Assembly (NCBI GenBank): GCA_907165065.1
Contig: OU015523.1
Coordinates: 19,929,834 to 19,993,833 of the forward strand
Length of the DNA stretch: 64,000 bases
Reading direction: 5' to 3'
Origin: Caprimulgus europaeus
Lineage: Eukaryota > Chordata > Aves > Caprimulgiformes > Caprimulgidae
Position 1 is the stretch's first letter. Each line of letters starts with the position of its first letter. Position numbers and translations under genes: made by a program. The notes beneath the pieces are model-generated. The model was not told where the DNA came from, did not search any database, and saw only the letters and a list, made by a program, of their open reading frames with translations. Positions 1 to 12,611 of the stretch are shown one piece after another.

Positions 1-366
1 TGGGGTTGTCTAGCCTGGAGAGGGGAGGCTGAGGGGAGACCTTATCACTGCCTACAACTGCCTGAAAGAAGGTTGTAGCCAGGTGGGTGTGTGTCTTTTC
101 TCCCAGGTAACAAGTGATGGAACAAGAGGCAATGGCCTTAAGTTGCCCCAGGGGAGGTACAGATTGGATGTCAGGAAATAATTCTTCACTGAAAAGGGTT
201 CTCAGGCACTGGAACGGGCTGCCTAGAGAGGTGGTTGAGTCGCCATCCCTGGAGGTGTTTAAAAGACGGGTAGATGGGGTGCTCAGAGATATGGTTTAGT
301 AGTGGACAGGTACAGTTGGACTCGATGATCTCAAAGGTCTTTTCCAAACAGGTGAGTCTATGATTT
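1..366 (+). mobile_element. CR1 LINE fragment, 3' end
   Basis: It carries the usual CR1 3' order: LFSLEKRR-like remnant, a stretch encoding [20 protein letters not shown], then a tail ending in TCTATGATTT. It is cut by the left edge of the window, lies past the C1R 3' end, and is a dead copy. Confidence 0.85.
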
Positions 367-670
367 CCTTAGCTTCTATGACCACAAAGCCACTAAGGCA
401 AGCATAGTCACATGATTACTCACTAGCTCTCTGAAGAACTTATTTTTGCCTCCCTTGAAGGCACCTGGAGTTTCAGACTGGGTAATCTAATGGTAGCTTT
501 ATGACAGGTGAGCCACTGCCACATGCCATTGCAGAACTGGAAATGCTTTAGTGGTAGGTAAAGCGATCCCTATACAAGGTCTGTAAGTTGCTTTCAGTGA
601 TGGGGAATATTCAGTACTTGTAAAAACAAAGTCAGAAAAACATAACACACCTGGTTTCTCCAGCAATGAT

Positions 671-676
671 TTTAAT
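671..676 (-). promoter_or_regulatory. Probable C1R polyadenylation signal (ATTAAA)
   Basis: On the minus strand the sequence reads ATTAAA, about 470 nt past the C1R stop codon. It is the only standard-like hexamer I found in 367-1146. That stretch is otherwise unique sequence without a supported gene and is best read as the C1R 3' UTR. Confidence 0.45.
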
Positions 677-1146
677 GTTCATAGAATCTCACTGATGCCA
701 ATGGGCACATGCACGCTGTACTCAGCACAAAGTACCACATCCTTCAAGAAAGTCTGTCGCCCTTCAAGCTTCCCACAAAGTAGAGTACAAAAGCAGACTG
801 CAGTAGTCTGATGATATTGTCAGCACTTCAAACAATAACATGTTTGCTGTCATGAGACTTCCTGATATTATTCAGGCTTCATCCAATAATAAGATTTGGA
901 AGAACCAGAATGTCCACAAAGGTGTCCCACAAGTTGCCAATGGTACAGCAGCTTTGGTAAGTTTTGATGGTACCACCAAGAATTCATCAAACAATACGGT
1001 GGCTTTCAGAAGTGCTCATGGTGAAGGTTACATGGACTACATGTTTGAAAAGCCCTTGGAACATCATCAAAAGCTTTAGACATGATTTGCTGTGTCTGGA
1101 AATTCATATGCTATCAGTGATTCTTTGGGTAGTAGGACAGCAACAC

Positions 1147-4100
1147 TTAGAGCCTGTCTTCCCCTACTATCCCTTTGATCCAGTCCAAATAGTTGAGGAT
1201 CTTGGTGTAGAAGCCATAACCTTCAGCACAGCCGATACCCCAAGAAACAATACCGGTAGCCACCCAGCGACCACTTTCTGTGTCTAACACTGTGAGGACA
1301 CTCCCGCTATCCCCCTGGCAGGTATCCTGTTTGACTGTGAGGAAGCCAGCACAGAACATGTTCTCAGAGAAAACAATAGGTAAATGTCTCCTCTTACTGT
1401 CCAGCCAACTCTGACACTTCTCTCGAGCCACCGCTGGTAGGCTCACATACTTCAAATCATCTGAAACAAAGTTTTTTTCCACACCAAAGCCACTCACGTA
1501 GCCCACACGCCCATCCGTGTAGAACGTGGTGTTGGTAGTATCTGGGAGACAGACGGGCAGTAGCGTAGGGCCCAGGGTTACTGGGTGTTTCAGCTCCAGC
1601 AGGGCTATGTCCCCATCAAAGTTGTACTCATCTCTAGGGTTGTAATCTGGATGGATAAAGATCCTACGTACCGGGTGGTTACCCAGCTTGTGGAGCTCTT
1701 CTACGTTGGTGTGGCCGAGGAAAATGTTAGCCTCCTCTGCCAGCTGGTCCAGGTTCACACTGTTCCCTCCTGCCCCTTTGGGGAGGATGGCGTGGGCAGC
1801 AGTCAGGATCCAGCGATCGCCCAGGAGCGCACCACCCCCTCGTCCGTGGATGGCAGTCAGAGCCTGCCACGGGAAACTGCCCCTCCTTGCTGACTTGCCA
1901 CCCAAGATCCGCTGGACTTCAGCAACAGGATCCACTGGCTTCCCACACACTGCAGAGAAATGCAAGATCACGACACCCTCTGTTGCCCTGCCTTGTCTCT
2001 CTCCTTCCTGCACCATCACTGTTCGATTCCACCCTATTTTTGCCTTCCTGGATAGATTTCCCCGTCCTCCCTCACTGACACCATTACCCTCACTGACACC
2101 ATTACCCTCACTGACACCATTACCCTCACTCCCCTCCCTGCCTGTTGTCCCAGCTTTGTACTGACTGTAAGCATGAATTGGTGAACATCAGACAAAGTCA
2201 GAGTTTTTTACTGACCTGGCAAGCAGGCAGGAATCCTCACCTGGCCATCTTGATCCACCCAGGTTCCCTCAGGAGAGCACGTGAATCTGTCTGTAGATGG
2301 AAGTGAATGAGACCCAGGCCTGCAAGCATGGGGTGGAAAGAAATAATAGAGTGGACTAGACTAGACTAGACTAGACTAGAACATTTTCAAGAGATTCCTC
2401 TCTCCTTGGTGTCCCACATGCTGCATTCACAGCCCTTCCCTCGCAAAGGCACCTTTTCCTAGGAAAAGCCACCTGTGGTACAGTCTGGAATCTATCCATC
2501 TGGGATAGCATGAACATCTTGAAGCACCTCAGTTCCAGATGACCAGTAAAGTTCAGGCACTGCTTCTGTGGAAGAAGAAAGCCTGAAGAGCCTTCTGAGT
2601 GGTCTTAACCAGTCCACATGCTTACAGAGCCCCATTTGACCATAGTTGGCCCAAAGAAGGGAGAGAACATGTAAAGACATGGATTTTAGATTCAAGCTTC
2701 TGGCCTGTGTAGTTTGCAAGGTGGGTTGCTCCAGAAAGAGGAAAAAGAAGAGTCAGTTACTGTACATGCTCACCATCTACCTCTGAGGCTATCCTGCAGG
2801 TCAGCTAACTCGTGTGTCACCTCTCAACACAAACTCCACTACCTCCAGCATTCCTGCTTTTCTTAGAAAGTTTGTGCTGGTGGCTAAAAAGAATTTATAG
2901 ACAGTTTCTCTTACACTGTTCTTACTGTACTAAATGCTTCCAAGAAACTGTTTGCTGTTCTCTTCCAAAATTGACTAAAACACAATCATTCCCATCGGAA
3001 TTTGACTGGTGCTGATATTTACTTGCTCCTGAATTTTTTTTTTTTTTCTGATGAGATTGAGCCCTGACTCCTTAGGAAGGAGTTAAACTCAGATGGAAGA
3101 GTAATCAAATTCAACATTAGTACCAACTTAAAGAACTCCTTAGCTGTTTGCTCCTGGCCCCAGTGCTAGCATGTCACCTCTCTCAGGCATGCTGCACAAC
3201 TGTGGGTCCATGCTGGCCACCCTATCCAGGAACTGATTCAGCTTATAAATCTACTTTTTTAATTTTTTTTTTTTTTGGTGGAGGCTAAATGAGCAGCCAA
3301 GACAAGGAAATAATGAACTCCTTATGCTGTTCTTGTAACCAAAGCTCCTGTGTCATCAAATCATGTCTCAGTTGCAAAGAGAAGGCATGTGAATGGTTTT
3401 GAATATTGCTTTAATTTTTCTGACCTGCAACACAAAAATAGATTTTTCTTCATGTATATTATTTAGCCCTTAGATGTCTCTGCTGCTGGACAATGTTCCA
3501 AAGATGTATACAGCACTACAGGGGAGTGGAGTGGGAGTTTATTTATTTGCATCTGTAGCAACTTGGACTGGCGTGAGGAGGTTTCAGAATCTTGGTGATT
3601 CCCAGACATTAAGCCTCAAATTTCAGTGAAAGAATGAAATCCACTAGAGAAGAATAAATCATGACCACAGATGAGAGAATAAGACCTTCTGAAAAAGCTA
3701 AGGAGAGCGTGGAGGAATGTGATGGGCTCTGGGAATGAAAAGGTGGGAATAGGCTGAGACAAGGAAAGACTGGAGAGCCTTCACAAGAGGAAAGCACAAG
3801 CCCTAAGCTGGGGGAGCAGGGACAATTCTAATTGGAAATCTGAGATGGCTTTTCATTCCCAAATTTCAGTGTCTGTGTGGGATTAGGACTCACCACCGCC
3901 TGTTCCAGTGACGATGTGATAATACGGCTCATTGCACCGGTACGTGATCGCTGACTGGTAGGTGTTTGCACGTTGGTTAACATAGCTGAACGCCCCATTG
4001 GTCAGGTCTGCAGGGTTGCCACAGTTCACAACTATGAAAAAGGGAAAAAACCACCCCAAAATGAGGTGAATTAAAGATAGCCTTACTGCTTGTGGGTTTA

Positions 4101-7100
4101 GGCTTGACTTGGATTGTGGCCATGATGCGACGGATGGAGAGGAACAGCACAGTGGGCAGAGAGAAGGTCTTCCAAAATGGATCCTGAACTAGGATCTTTT
4201 GCTTTTAGATGTTACAACATTATAGCAACTTTTTAGTGATATTTTATGCATTTTTGTAAGGAGGAGGAAAAACATTTAAGTTTTTGCAAGCAGAAAAATG
4301 TAATGAAAATCAACAGTGGACCTACACAGGCCCTTCAAACCAGCTTATCCATGAGTCTACGGCCACAGACAAACTGAGTCATCGAGGCTGAACTCCCCAT
4401 GTTCTTGGAGGAGCAAAGCCATGGCAGGGGCCAAAATCCCCATTCTCAGATCACTCACTCTCACAGCGGGGCATGGGTTGATGCCACGTCCCATCAGCCT
4501 GGCAGACAGCCGTGAAGGACAGTAGCTTTCGGTTGCCCTGCGTGGGAGAGAAAAGCAGCACTGTCGGTTGTACAGAGCCTTACATTCCCTTCCCCACATT
4601 AAACTATTATTCTCTCATCTGTCCATCTTTTCACTGCTGTCCAATTGCTGCCTCTCTGCAGTCTGTTCTGGTTGCTGTCCTCCCCCTTTGCTGCCTTCTC
4701 TCCATCCTGTGTTTGCCACAGGCTACAAATTCTTCATAGCAAGCCAAGATATCAGCAGCCACCAACCATAAAACCGCGACAAGCCTGGGGTGTGACCCAG
4801 TCCTGGCAACAGGATGGCAAGGGGGGCAGGTCACATCTTCTGCTTCAAGTCTGATTTCATATCCTTCCAAAGAGATGCTCTTGTTTACTCATGTTTCCTA
4901 GGATCTTTGTTTCTCATTTTCTACCAGGGCTTCATGAAGCAGTAACTGCATAAGGAAGGGAGATAGGGAAGGAGAAAACACTGGAAGAAAGCCAATAGAA
5001 GCGAGAAGAACAGAAATTGCAAGAGGATACTAGGAGTGAAATCTCCACAGAAAGTTTTACTGAAAGGTGAAGGACTTACACAAACTCAAGATAAACCAGA
5101 ATATGGCTGAAGGGAGTGGAGAAGGGATCTCACCTCCATCAGATTGTACCCAGTCTTGCAGCTGACAACAAAATAGTCCTGAAATTGATACACAGGCTGC
5201 AGGTCCCTGATGACAGTAAACTGATCCTGTGGGACAGGCTGTGGGCACCGTATCTCTGTTAGAGAATGGGACAAAGTAAGTTGGTATTAACAAATGGTGT
5301 AGATAGGCTGTAGTAGCCTCTGGGGAAGAAATGTCTTACTCTCTGAGGTGTAGTGGATCTTCCAGCCACGGCTGAACCCTGACTCATCGGTGAGGAAGAG
5401 TATGTCCACCTCATTGCTGTTGGTTTCAATGCTGCCAGGTGACTCCTTGCCACAGAATTCACCAATCTCTCTCCCTCCAGCTTGGATCTGATGAGAAAAA
5501 TGTGTCATGGGGAAAGAAACACACATGGGGAAAGAAACACACTCTCTGTCCTGGTATCCCTATTTCAATCCAGACCAAGAGTGCCTATGATGGTGGATAG
5601 GGCTGGTTGTCTGACCCACCTTTGCTGATGTCTGTGCTGACAGATCAGAACAAAGGGCTGACCTAGCACAAGCTCTGCTTCTTCCTTATTGTGGGAATCA
5701 GAGCTATCAACACCTTCAGATCCTGAGATTAAATCAAAGGGAGCTAAAACTGGAAGAAGGATAATGGGTGTTTTGGCTTCACTCACAGGGGCCTGTGACC
5801 CAGAGCCTCTGACCTCAGGACAATGGTAACTAAGTGCACTGAGGGAGGGGCAAGAGGAGAGCTCAGTCCTTCATGCTGGGGCATTCTCCTTGTACTGATC
5901 CCATATTTCTCATCCAAATAGTGATGTCCCCACAATTCCTGTCCAGGTTTTGCTGCAGGATTCGAAACAGACTTTGCTCATCTCCAGTACCTTGAGCTGG
6001 TCATAAGGACAGTGGACTTGCTGGTGTTCGTCAATCTCAAAGGGTTCCAAGAACTTGAGGATGACAGACAGGCCCTTTTGCAGACGGATGCTGTAGTTAC
6101 ACCAGAGGTCTTCAGGATAGGGCTGGGGGTACTCAGGGCTGCTCAGGTACCCAGATGCCTCTGTGAACAACTCATTGCTGCACTCCACTAGTGTAGAGGA
6201 AGAAAATAGAGGTCACATCACAGAGCTGTGTCTTCTGCAGCCCTGTCAGCTGCTCCCTAAGCCACTTCTCCCACCCTTCCTGGCTGAAGGGCTCCTTCCC
6301 TGGCACTCTCTAATCTTTCAAAATGTCAACGTACCTTTGCAGGAGTGGTGGTCACTCTGAAGCTGGTAGCCAGTCTTGCAAGAACAGAAGTAGCCACCCA
6401 CATAGTTGTGGCAGAAGTGCTGGCACTGAGGTCTTTCATCTGTCTCAGCAGCTTTGTTAGGGCCACATTCATCAAGATCTGAAGACATGGGCAATGCAAA
6501 GACAAGGGAAGAAAAGTGTTAAACCTCTCTGCTGTACACTGAAAGTACACAGAGATCCACATCCTTGCTTATAGCTTTTCTTTATTTCCCTGACAAGGAG
6601 GAAAATTGGTTGGAGCCACACAGGCTTCTTTCTGCAAGCTGAGGGTATTGCCTACTCACCCACAGCTCGGTAATAGGCCAGGAAGCCCCTGTAGGGAATC
6701 ACTGTGCCGTTGTCTTCATTGGATAAATCAGAGTGAAACTCCAGTTGCATCCTGTTCCCCTTAGACAGAAATTCCTTTCTTCCTGGGTGATTGCCTGTGG
6801 TTGACCCAAGCTGGCCACAGTATCGGCCCAAGTTCTTCTTGTCTGCTTTGATCTGTCAGCGTTAAGGGGAAATCAGTGCAGCCTCATGAGATTCAGCCTG
6901 CTCGGTGCATCGCTATTACCCAACCATGAGTTGCCAGTACCTGCTCCACCCATTTCTATCTTTAACTCCTTCCCTTTCCTTTGTGGCAAGCAAGAGAGGA
7001 GGCCTGCTGAATGAACAGCCGCTGCAGGTGGTGGCCACTAGATTCCCATCTCCAGCCACCCCCTGGGCCCAGATATCTATGCACATACCTTAACATAGTC

Positions 7101-8766
7101 ATAGAAGCAGGACTCAGATGGCTCCAGGTCAAAGTATTTGAAGGTCAGCTTCACCACATAGCCTTTCGGGACGTGGATATCCCAGCTGCTGATGTTATTG
7201 TTGGGATATGGCTTGGGATAGCCAGGGGATCTGATCTCTCCAAAAAGCTTTCTTGGGACTGGACTGGAACTGATCACTCCAAAAAAGAGGAAAGCCCAAA
7301 GGACAAAAGGAACGTGCCTGTGAACATGGCAAGTAAACTGTGACATTGCACAAAATTAGGTCATCAAAAATCAGGAGAGACTTCACAAGAGACTTGTGCG
7401 CTGTCTAATGGAATCCAAACACAGGGAGCTTAGTTGCAGGTCCAGCTTCTGGCTTGGATCACTCAGGGTCAAGGAGTATAGCTGAAATGAAGCCACCAGC
7501 ACTACCTAAGTTCCAGCCAGGCATTGTGACCCAGCCAAAGGGATTAATCAACCCAGGAAACAGTTTGAAAGAGCACAGGTGAATTCCCTAAGCAACATCT
7601 GCTTGTTGCCAGCAGTCATGAGGGTGAGTCCCTTAGAACCAGGAGAAGTTTGGTTCCCTTTGGCTCTGGGTCAGCAGGTCATTTCTGGTTATTGCAAGTT
7701 TAGGATTCTTGCCCAGTTTCATTTGGTGAGGATCTGAAGATCTCAAGCTCAGTTTGCTGAGGAGCAATCCTGCGGTGCCTCCTGGCCTGCCCTCTACCCA
7801 GTCATGCCTCGATCTCTCTGCTCCAAAAGTTGGCACTCATTTTTTTTTTCCTCTCCTCATTCTGCAGTTTCCCTCTGGGGAACGGGACTATCAATGTTCA
7901 CCCAACACAAGCTCACTGCCCAGATCTCATGAAAACACTAGCCAGGAAGATCCTTCTTCCTCAACCTTACATGCTAGCAAAGCTTGAACAGAGGGACGGT
8001 GAGCATGAGCCGAGCCCCTTGGACCCCTTTGTATTCTTGGAAGGGTCCAACTCTCATCTTCCCTCCTGTGCTGGTTTTGCTAGGACAGAGTTAATTTTCT
8101 TCTTAGTAGCTAGAATAGTGCTGTGTTTTGGTTTCAGTGTGGGATTTGTTATGAGAAGAATGTTGATAATATACTGATGTTTTTAGTTGTTACTGGAAGA
8201 TGAAGGACATTTCCAACCTGCCTGTGTTCTGCTAGTCTGTAGGTACAAAGGACTAGGGGAGGGGTGTGGGGCGGAAGTGTAGTAATTAGCAAAACCCCAA
8301 ATTGGCATTTGGACGTGCCAATGAGATATTCCATCTCATATCACATTATGTTCAGTATACTAATAGGTTGACTGGAAGGCGGGGCCTTCTCTCGGGGATT
8401 GCTTGGGTTCTCTCTTCCAGGATTGCGGTTTCAGTTTCAGGACTGTCTCTGCTCTGGGATCACTGGCTGGGACAGGCTCGGCATCGGTCAGTGGGTGGTG
8501 AGAAACTGCACTGTGCATCGCTCATTTGCATGTTCTGTTATTATTGTTATTGTTATTTTATTTCAGTTAGTAAATTGTTTCTATCTCAGCCCACGAGTTT
8601 TCTCACTTTTACCCTTCAGATTCTCTCCCCCATCCCGCCGGGGAGGCGGAGCGAGTGGCTGTTGGGTGTTTAGCCGCCAGCCGGGCTAAACCCACCACAC
8701 CTCCCGGCGCAGACGTGGCTGTGTGCGTCCCCCCGTCCCCCCCAGTGTCCCCACTCACCTCTCCAT
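1147..8766 (-). CDS. C1R: Complement C1r, modular serine protease (11 coding exons, 711 aa)
   Basis: C1r is the secreted protease of the C1 complex; it autoactivates and cleaves C1s in the classical complement pathway. Coding exons, 5' to 3': 8766-8759, 7317-7089, 6852-6660, 6478-6335, 6187-5991, 5487-5340, 5255-5134, 4537-4459, 4031-3894, 2290-2216, 1949-1147. All junctions are GT/AG and in phase. Domains: signal peptide about 1-21, CUB1 to about 143, calcium-binding EGF (CHNYVGGYFCSC) to about 191, CUB2 to about 306, two CCP modules 307-444, trypsin-like domain 459-711. The activation bond is R458-I459 (QRILGG). The triad is H497, D558, S659, and the S1 pocket is D653. The block HGRGGGALLGDRWILTAAH matches C1r rather than C1s, as I recall both. 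Human C1r is 705 aa. Exon 1 holds only ATGGAGAG and sits in a CpG island; its phase fits exon 2 exactly. Odd: the catalytic motif reads GDSGS, not GDSGG. The start exon is the least certain part. Confidence 0.95.
2071..2124. repeat. 18-bp tandem repeat, 3 copies
   Basis: Three exact copies of CTCACTGACACCATTACC lie in the 266-bp last intron of C1R, about 120 bp from the protease exon. Confidence 0.9.
2354..2380. repeat. Pentanucleotide microsatellite (CTAGA)n
   Basis: About five copies of CTAGA/GACTA lie in the C1R intron between the exons at 2290 and 3894. The rest of that intron shows T-rich runs but no gene or recognisable repeat. Confidence 0.85.
8067..8699 (+). mobile_element. Solo ERV LTR, 633 bp, with 5-bp target duplication
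   Basis: It starts TGTGCTGGTTTTGCTAGGAC and ends CCACCACA (TG...CA). It is flanked by CCTCC on both sides (8062-8066 and 8700-8704). It carries an AT-rich ATTATTATT-type stretch and an ATTTGCAT octamer. No primer-binding site or internal region follows, so it is a solo LTR. It sits antisense inside C1R intron 1, 59 bp from exon 1. It belongs to the same family as the LTRs at 43486, 60382 and 62884. Confidence 0.88.
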
Positions 8767-9190
8767 GCGTTCCCCGCCTCGCAGGCGCCCCGGCCCGTCC
8801 TCCTGCTACCCCGGCCGGAGCTCCAGAGGGGCGGCCCGCGGGCAGCCCGGGGGCCGGGCAGGGAGGTGGGTGGGGAGAGGCGGAGGGAGGAGAAGGGGTG
8901 GATGGGACTGGGCCGGTCCCTGCAGCCCGGGACCGGCTGCCCTCTGCTGCCGAACCGCCGCCGAGCCCCGCAGCTCCGGCCGCGCAACCGCCGGCTGCCG
9001 GGAGCGCTTCTGGGGGTCGTCACCGGCCGGCCAGGCAGGGCCCACCTCCCTGTTCTGGGCGAGAGGCAGGAGAAGGAGCGCTGGACACCTTCCTGGGGCG
9101 TGCTCTGCAACCCAGCAGCTGCTCGAAGTTGCCTCCCGCACAGGGATGTCCTCCTAGGATGTCTCCCCCTCTCCTTCTGGGTGGTTTTCT
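8700..9190. promoter_or_regulatory. CpG island, probable C1R promoter region
   Basis: This is a GC- and CpG-rich stretch that begins right after the solo LTR. It contains the proposed C1R first coding exon (ATG at 8766-8764, donor GTGAGT) near its left end, so the promoter would lie at higher coordinates. Long open frames here on both strands come from the GC bias. Confidence 0.6.
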
Positions 9191-9239
9191 GGTCATTTTA
9201 GTCATTTAAACTTAAAAAAAAAAATCAGTCCATCAAAAA

Positions 9240-10150
9240 AAGGTCAAGTATTCTCTGTTCTGGCATGCTGAAGAGCACTTCAAAGTTTGTTGGGTTTTTT
9301 TTTTGGGTGGGAACTGAGAGCTTCTGCAGGGAAAACAAGAAACCTCAGACATTTGAGTAAAATAGATATTAAGAAAAATGAATAAATCTATTTTTCACTG
9401 CAAAGTGAAACTTACTCACCAGATATTCCCACACAAATGAAAATGCAAGTTAGCCTGACTTGCAGAGTTTGATAAGTAAGCCCTATAAAGCTGGAACCCT
9501 GTGCAGTGATCCTTTGATGGCCTCATCTGCGGGAGGATGCACTACACAGGACTTTCCAATTGCCGGGGCGAGGTTCTCCAAACCCTCACTGCACCGGGAC
9601 ACCCCAACAACTGAGGGTCTGGTTGATGATAAATAGGGCAATTGGTGACGTATCTTTCTTAATCACTCTTGCTAACTTTATATGGTGATGATGAGATGCT
9701 TTGCCTAACCTTGTATTGTTGCTTAGCAATATGTTTAGCTTATTCTAATAGCTCGCTGCATTATTTCCCTTCTGTATTGTTTTAAGATAATCAGTAAAAT
9801 ATACCTGCTCTTTTGGTTGGTGCTGGTGTCCTTTCTGTCGACCCTGTTAATTGGCAAAATATAGAGCAAAACAGCAATCCTCTTCTTTACATTAGGTAGG
9901 AGCCAGGAAATCTCTGCTACCATTTTCTGTTCCTTTCTTTGCTTAAGGGCAGAACACATGTAGGACCACGGAACACATGTAGGACCACGGAATACATGTA
10001 GGACCACAGAACCCCAAAACCAGCACCTGTTTGCTGCCTGCTTGACTCGGCTGGGTTACAGGAGGACTGGACAATAAATTAATATAATACCAGAGCAAAA
10101 GAAAGAAACTGTAGGTCTTCAGCGCGATCAAAGATGCCAACGTCTTCTCA
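9240..10150. other. Gene-free interval with possible LTR remnant
   Basis: I see no exon. The part around 9480-9850 has an LTR-like look (CCTATAAAG, later ATAATCAGTAAAATATACCTG and GTTGGTGCTGG), but I could not find both ends, so this is only a guess. Confidence 0.25.
9952..10008. repeat. 19-bp tandem repeat, 3 copies
   Basis: Three near-identical copies of GAACACATGTAGGACCACG; the third has two changes. Confidence 0.9.
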
Positions 10151-11150
10151 TAGAGAGAGACTCCTGCATCGAATACAGGAAGCCAGACCTGTATTCAGGT
10201 CTGGAAAGAAACCTGCTCTACAGCCTCAGAAACCATGAGATCATCCTCTCATGTGCAGACTCTCTCATCCACTGAGAAGGAGAAGATAAAAGTTGGACAC
10301 TTTATCCTCAAGCCTGAAGCAAGGAGGACAGAACAATACCTCCGTTGGGCCTCCTACAGCTATACCACCTACCCTACAGTACACCGGGGCCACAGACCCA
10401 GGCTCACCTGTAAACACTGAGCTGCTTTCCCAGGGCACTTTACCTTCAAGTCCTTGGTCTGACTGCCCATCACAGCCTTTTGGGGACACTCTGCCTGTAG
10501 CCAAAGGGCTTGGGCTTCACGGAGCCAGGCGTGTGCTATCCAATGGCTTACCACTTTTTCAGGCAAATCATGCCCCTCCTGTAGCTCTGGCTGATGTGGA
10601 GAAGATGACCTACACCGAAAGAAGGCTCAGGACTCTAAGAGTGGGTCTTCTTGGTCATATGAGATGGTGAGCAGCTGCCGAATTGTCTTGGTAGTCTGTT
10701 TCTGTGTCTTCTAATTCAAGGAGCAAAGCCAAGTTTAATACCCCAGAAGGGATGTAGCACTGGCTGCTCAGCAAAGGGCGAGAACAAAGACAGTGTCCTC
10801 CCAATATCACACCTCATCCCCTGCCTCACACTAGCATCCTCACCTCCCAGAGGCTCATGTCTCAGCAATACAGTACTGTTGTGCAAAGTCACCATCTGAC
10901 TTAGGCATCACACCTACAGCATGATTACAGAATAATTACCAGTGAATTATTAGTGCTGGTAGTTACTAACTGAAGCCTTAGAATAGGTTGGAATAATCTA
11001 CCTTATGATGATTATGAGTGTGGACCACATCAAGTGGGTATGATATCTATCTATGGTTCTTCCTGAAGGTGAGAGGCTGTCACAGGTATATGATAGCTGG
11101 CAACCAGTCAGAAGAAATCCACTCAGCATTTCACCTCACAGGCTCACACC
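10150..11150. other. Intergenic, nothing recognised
   Basis: Unique sequence between C1R and RBP5. It has short open frames only and no splice-flanked conserved exon. C1RL lies here in human, but I see no CUB or protease segment. Confidence 0.5.
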
Positions 11151-11157
11151 ACAATTA

Positions 11158-11507
11158 AGCAGGTCGAGGGAAGTGATTCTGCCCCTCTATTCTGCACTTG
11201 TGAGACCCGCCCCTGGAGTACTGTATCCAGTTCTGGGGCCCCAAGAAGTCTGGGGCTTTAAAATGGCAGAGGGGTGATTGAGATGAGATCTGAGGAAGAA
11301 ATTGTTTCCTGTGAAGGTGCTGAGACACTGGCACAGGTTGCCCAGAGAAGCTGTGGCTGCCCCCTCCCTGGAAGTGTTCAAGGCCAGGTTGGATGAGGCT
11401 TTGAGCAACCTGGTCTAGTGGAAGGTGTCCCTGCTGATGGCAGGGGGGTTGGAACTAGATGAGCTTTAAGGTCCCTTCCAACCTAAACCATTCTATGATT
11501 CTATGAA
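11158..11507 (+). mobile_element. CR1 LINE fragment, internally deleted
   Basis: It encodes remnants of [15 protein letters not shown] and then jumps to the 3' part ([19 protein letters not shown]-like), ending in ATTCTATGATTCTATGAA. The middle of the 3' half is missing. Confidence 0.85.
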
Positions 11508-12611
11508 TTATGAGGATGGTTGCCATGCCAGTGGAAGAGTCTGGCTAACCACCTGAAGGCAATAGCTGTCTACCATCAAACCAGAATGTAGGCTTGGAAA
11601 ATGAAAGTTTGTACCAGCTTTTGGTGCAAGGCTTGAAATGAGTTGAGTAGTTGTTGATCACACAGTCTGTAAGATATTGGTCTGGACATGGTGAGGTGAG
11701 CTTGGTGTTGGGGATCAGAAGGCTCTCACTATATGAAGGCCTATGAAGATGGCAACAGTTGAACCAGCTTCAGCTGCTGTCAGTCAAAGCTCTGCCTTTT
11801 GTAACAAGATAATGTAGAGGCTTCTTAAGATAGAAGGAATGATGGATTGTGGATGTCTCCACAGAGCAGATGATAAATGGCACGCTGGATGGTGTTGCTG
11901 TGGTTGCTTGTTGGGTTTGATTGTGTCCCACCGAGTGGTACTCTTGCACTGGGGATATTGACAGAGTGCTGCACCCTGGGATGTCCTCTGAGACAGCTTT
12001 GAAGAGGCAGAGGTTGATGTTACAGGTGCAGCCACAACTCACAGACCCAGTGCTTCTCACATGTTCTGAAGTAACGCTTTTCTCATGGCGCTCAGTTTTG
12101 CAGTTCTCTGAGAAGAAGCTCTTTGGAAAATGCTACATTTTGGATGGAGGAAAAAATTGCGTTTTCTCAGCTTGAAAAGAGCCTGTATTTTCAAAACCTG
12201 CCTATCTCTTGGTTCTCTGTGGTGCCAGTAGCTACACATTTCTGCATACCCTGCCCTTTCACCTTTTGTTGGGGTGGCAACCACAACTGTCCTTCAGAAA
12301 TAACTGCCTGTGGGCTCCCACTCATCCCATCAGGTGTCTTCATCAAAGGACACCTCTGTCTGTCACTGGTCAGCTTCTCAGGGGATCTAACCTCTTTTGT
12401 TTCTGTCCCTTGGTCTCTGACTGTGGACAGGAGCTGTGAACCAGGGGAGCTATGATGGCCATGGGGAGACACTGCTGGGAACGTCAGAAGGAGCGCTGAG
12501 GTTTCTTACACCAGGAGGAGAGCCTGAGCCTTCCACACTCCCAGGACCTTCTCAGGAGCACAGTTCCATTGCCCAGCCCTCAGATTTCACACCACTGCAT
12601 TAAAAACCCTG

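Noticed and set aside
1147-1949. C1S or MASP instead of C1R
   Set aside because: HGRGGGALLGDRWILTAAH, NPVxLGP-type segments and FLGHTNVEELxKLGNHP are C1r hallmarks, and the gene order with RBP5 fits C1R.
7089-7346. C1R starting at the ATG-like codon at 7346 in one exon
   Set aside because: It adds a poor leader before the hydrophobic segment. An exact in-phase 8-nt first exon at 8766-8759 with a good donor, and an acceptor at 7317, explains the signal peptide better.
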